Source of the DNA: Defluviitaleaceae bacterium
GTDB taxonomy: Bacteria > Bacillota_A > Clostridia > Lachnospirales > WQUN01
NCBI GenBank assembly: GCA_009779525.1
Contig: WREB01000040.1
Coordinates: 1 to 7,953, forward strand
Direction of reading: 5' to 3'
Length of the DNA stretch: 7,953 bases
Shown: positions 6,277 through 7,953 of the stretch, piece after piece
Position numbering within the stretch: the first letter of the stretch is position 1
Layout of the letters: each line of letters begins with the position of its first letter
Notes under the pieces: generated by a model
Told to the model about the DNA's origin: nothing
The model's database searches: none
The model's input: the letters and a program-made list of their open reading frames with translations, nothing else
Made by a program: the position numbers and the translations under genes

Positions 6277-7505
6277 GCTTCCTTGACAGCCTTCATCGCG
6301 ATTTCGATCCACTTTTCTATCCGCCTCGGTTCGTTCATGAACGTCGAGGTGTCTTTCATGACAATATGCGTCGCGCATCCCTTGGTTATCGCGAGGGTTT
6401 CGCGGATCTGCCTCTCGGCGAACTCGAAGTCGGGCACGCGGGAAGTGAGCGGCGTCGGGTTGGGTTTGTAAGCGTAAACGTATTTGCCGGCCAGTTTTTC
6501 CATCGCGGCTTCGCGGTCGCACCAGGGAGAAACCGCGACCCAGCGCAGCTTCGGGATTTTTTCGATAAGCAAGTCGAACTTTTGGTCAAGCCCCTCACAG
6601 CAACCGTAATCGACCATCCCGAAGCGGTTTAATATCGGGAGCTGGTAGTTAAGCACGTATTCCTCGAACTGCTTCGGGCCGACTCCTACCGTTTCCTGGC
6701 TCTCGCCCCATACCATCATCGTCGACATCGTCGCCGGCTTGGCTTCGTCGACTTCAAGCTCGCCGTTGTAGCTGTAGCCGCCCGAGCCGAGCCCGGAGTA
6801 GGGGGTGGTGTTGTAGTCGAGCACCTTTTCTTTTTCGTAAAATTCGTATTCGCGTATCTGCTGGTCGCGCAAAAATGCCATTAGCGCGTGCAAAAGCTCG
6901 GGTTCGTCGTACATGTCGTACATCATCAGATCCAGCCCGCGCAGGTGGATAAGCACGCGCGTGAGGCCGCAGCGGCAGTAGTTCATTCCGGTCTTTCTCA
7001 CGTCGAGTATGTCGCCGAAAAGCTCTGAAACGAAATTGAAGTTGGCTTCGGTTTTTTCCCAATCGACGTATAGCTTGGCGGGATGGAGCTTCGCCAGGTC
7101 GTCCATGTTTTTTATCACGGGTTCGATGTGGTAGGCGCCCCTCGCGTAGTCGGGGTTAGTCACCTTGTTTTCGAAGCCGTAGTCGCCTTTTTCGATCATG
7201 ACGGGCACGTCCCAGCGGCTGCCTATCGGCACGTCGTCGTGCAGGTGCCGTATCCTGTAAACCGCGAGCCTCAGCCCGAACTCGAGCCACTTGACGAACT
7301 CGTCCTTGCATACGAGGCTGTCTAGCGGAACCAGCTCGATGAAGCCGTTTTGCGGGTTGGCCAAGACCATCGCCCGCTCGGGCTTAAGCTCGTTGCAACA
7401 TTTCCATAGGCGCTTGCGCTCCTCCTGTATCGGGAGCTCGGACGCTTCCTTTATAGTTTTCGCCATGTCGCGAAGCATTCTCGTTTCATCGCGGCTTATT
7501 TCCAA
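6273..7505 (-). CDS. UroD-like TIM-barrel protein of unknown reaction (possible corrinoid-methyltransferase relative)
   Basis: A 410-residue protein. The layout resembles a family of UroD-like proteins common in anaerobe sugar operons, which databases, as I recall, label 'uroporphyrinogen decarboxylase-like' or 'trimethylamine corrinoid protein 2'. Visible hallmarks are an N-terminal helical region with LWKCCNELKPERAMV (33-47), a Gly/Tyr-rich loop LGSGGYSYNG (239-248), the VDYGCCEGLDQK segment (298-309) with Cys301, Cys302 and Glu304 in a metal-site-like cluster, and a late-barrel VSPWCD (325-330). There is no signal peptide or membrane segment. TTG start at 7505 with GGGGTG five bases upstream. 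The first ATG (7478) would remove nine residues. It sits 24 bases after the preceding gene and overlaps the MtaA-like gene by 4 bp, so the two UroD-type proteins are probably made together and may act as a pair. The family is fairly sure and the function is not. Confidence 0.85.
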   Translation of the reverse strand: MEISRDETRMLRDMAKTIKEASELPIQEERKRLWKCCNELKPERAMVLANPQNGFIELVPLDSLVCKDEFVKWLEFGLRLAVYRIRHLHDDVPIGSRWDVPVMIEKGDYGFENKVTNPDYARGAYHIEPVIKNMDDLAKLHPAKLYVDWEKTEANFNFVSELFGDILDVRKTGMNYCRCGLTRVLIHLRGLDLMMYDMYDEPELLHALMAFLRDQQIREYEFYEKEKVLDYNTTPYSGLGSGGYSYNGELEVDEAKPATMSTMMVWGESQETVGVGPKQFEEYVLNYQLPILNRFGMVDYGCCEGLDQKFDLLIEKIPKLRWVAVSPWCDREAAMEKLAGKYVYAYKPNPTPLTSRVPDFEFAERQIRETLAITKGCATHIVMKDTSTFMNEPRRIEKWIEIAMKAVKEA

Positions 7506-7510
7506 TTCGG

Positions 7511-7516
7511 CACCCC
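7511..7516 (-). promoter_or_regulatory. Ribosome binding site supporting a TTG start
   Basis: Minus-strand GGGGTG, five bases before TTG 7505. This is the only good purine-rich site near the start of the 410-residue UroD-like protein and supports the TTG over the ATG at 7478, which has only GATGAAACGAGA before it. Confidence 0.5.
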
Positions 7517-7529
7517 GCTTGGCGTTAGG

Positions 7530-7953
7530 TTATATTTTGTAGCATTCGATCAATCGTTCCGCGTGCCTGCCCATAAGCAGGCCGGTCACTATCTCGCCGA
7601 CCGTCCAGCCCGACTCGACGGACCAGGGCGCCCAGCCGATGTCGTTCGGAACGCCGTAGACTTCCCAAAGATTTACGTCAAGCGCGCGCGTCCAGACTCC
7701 GTTAAGCATTTTGTCATCGCTTTTTATCTGCGCCGATATGAAAAATTTCGCGAGACACTTCCAAAGCTCCATGAAGTACATGTCGCCGGTCACGAAGTAC
7801 GCCTGCATGAAGCCGACCGGAAGCCAGTTGATCGAATAGAGCATGTCGACGATCGGGTCGCCGTTGTTTGAGAGCACCGAGCTTTCGTTGTCCTTTATGC
7901 CGGCGCAGACCGCGGTGTACCCGGTGTCCCATTCGAGGTAGCCGCCGGAAGGG
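7530..7953 (-). CDS. C-terminal part of an unrecognised, probably (alpha/alpha)-barrel carbohydrate-active protein (5' end outside window)
   Basis: The frame is open from the right edge to the TAA at 7530-7532, giving about 141 residues of the C-terminus. A GTG at 7877 exists but is internal: coding-like sequence continues above it (PSGGYLEWDTGYTAVCAG). The sequence is rich in Trp, Tyr and Gly with alternating helices and short motifs such as GGYLEWDTGYTA, WTRALDVNLWEVYG and APWSVESGWTVGEI. This is the look of an alpha-helical barrel glycosidase or related sugar-binding enzyme, and the ESGWT motif places an acidic residue beside aromatics. I do not recognise the family with certainty, so the carbohydrate role is inferred from composition and from the epimerase and fucosidase downstream. 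It lies 24 bases upstream of the UroD-like gene with no terminator between, so it belongs to the same operon. Confidence 0.75.
   Translation of the reverse strand, partial: PSGGYLEWDTGYTAVCAGIKDNESSVLSNNGDPIVDMLYSINWLPVGFMQAYFVTGDMYFMELWKCLAKFFISAQIKSDDKMLNGVWTRALDVNLWEVYGVPNDIGWAPWSVESGWTVGEIVTGLLMGRHAERLIECYKI

Noticed and set aside
6277..6522. N-terminal extension of the MtaA-like frame up to 6522
   Set aside because: It reads as Arg/Asp-rich low-complexity protein, lies wholly within the 3' end of the upstream UroD-like gene in another frame, and family similarity begins only after the GTG at 6276.

Overview
All recognisable genes in this window lie on the minus strand, so transcription runs from the right edge to the left. 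The DNA is moderately GC-rich in genes, with short AT-rich gaps. Starts are often TTG or GTG with purine-rich Shine-Dalgarno sites. The left part holds a degenerate kinase-like domain joined through one membrane helix to a DUF5050-like repeat domain, and a protein with an LiaX/YvlB-type SHOCT-like N-terminus. These families are typical of Firmicutes, so an uncultured Clostridia-type bacterium is my best guess. This is inference from family content, not from a marker gene.

Right part (2576-7953, transcribed leftward): a tightly packed run of five genes that reads as one carbohydrate-use operon. In order of transcription they are: (1) the C-terminal part of an unrecognised, probably helical protein that runs off the right edge; (2) a 410-residue uroporphyrinogen-decarboxylase (UroD)-like TIM-barrel protein; (3) a 339-residue MtaA/CmuA-like protein of the UroD superfamily that keeps the HxC...C zinc-site pattern of cobamide-dependent methyltransferases; (4) an AGE-family (N-acylglucosamine 2-epimerase-like) sugar epimerase/isomerase; (5) a GH29 alpha-L-fucosidase-like enzyme without a signal peptide. 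Gene junctions are a 24-bp gap and then overlaps of 4, 11 and 8 bp, so translation is probably coupled. The mix suggests intracellular processing of an imported fucosylated or related glycan. The two UroD-like proteins raise the possibility that a methyl group is also handled, for example from an O-methylated sugar.

Left part (178-2456, also leftward): after a 119-bp gap with a GC-rich hairpin and a possible promoter come a pseudokinase-membrane-propeller protein and then a small SHOCT-like protein with a cysteine-rich tail. They are likely co-transcribed and end at a strong intrinsic terminator (124-155). They look like a sensory or envelope-related unit unrelated to the sugar operon.

The leftmost ~120 bp is AT-rich and holds no confirmed gene. 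It may contain the start of another leftward gene. I saw no RNA genes, insertion sequences, CRISPR arrays or origins.
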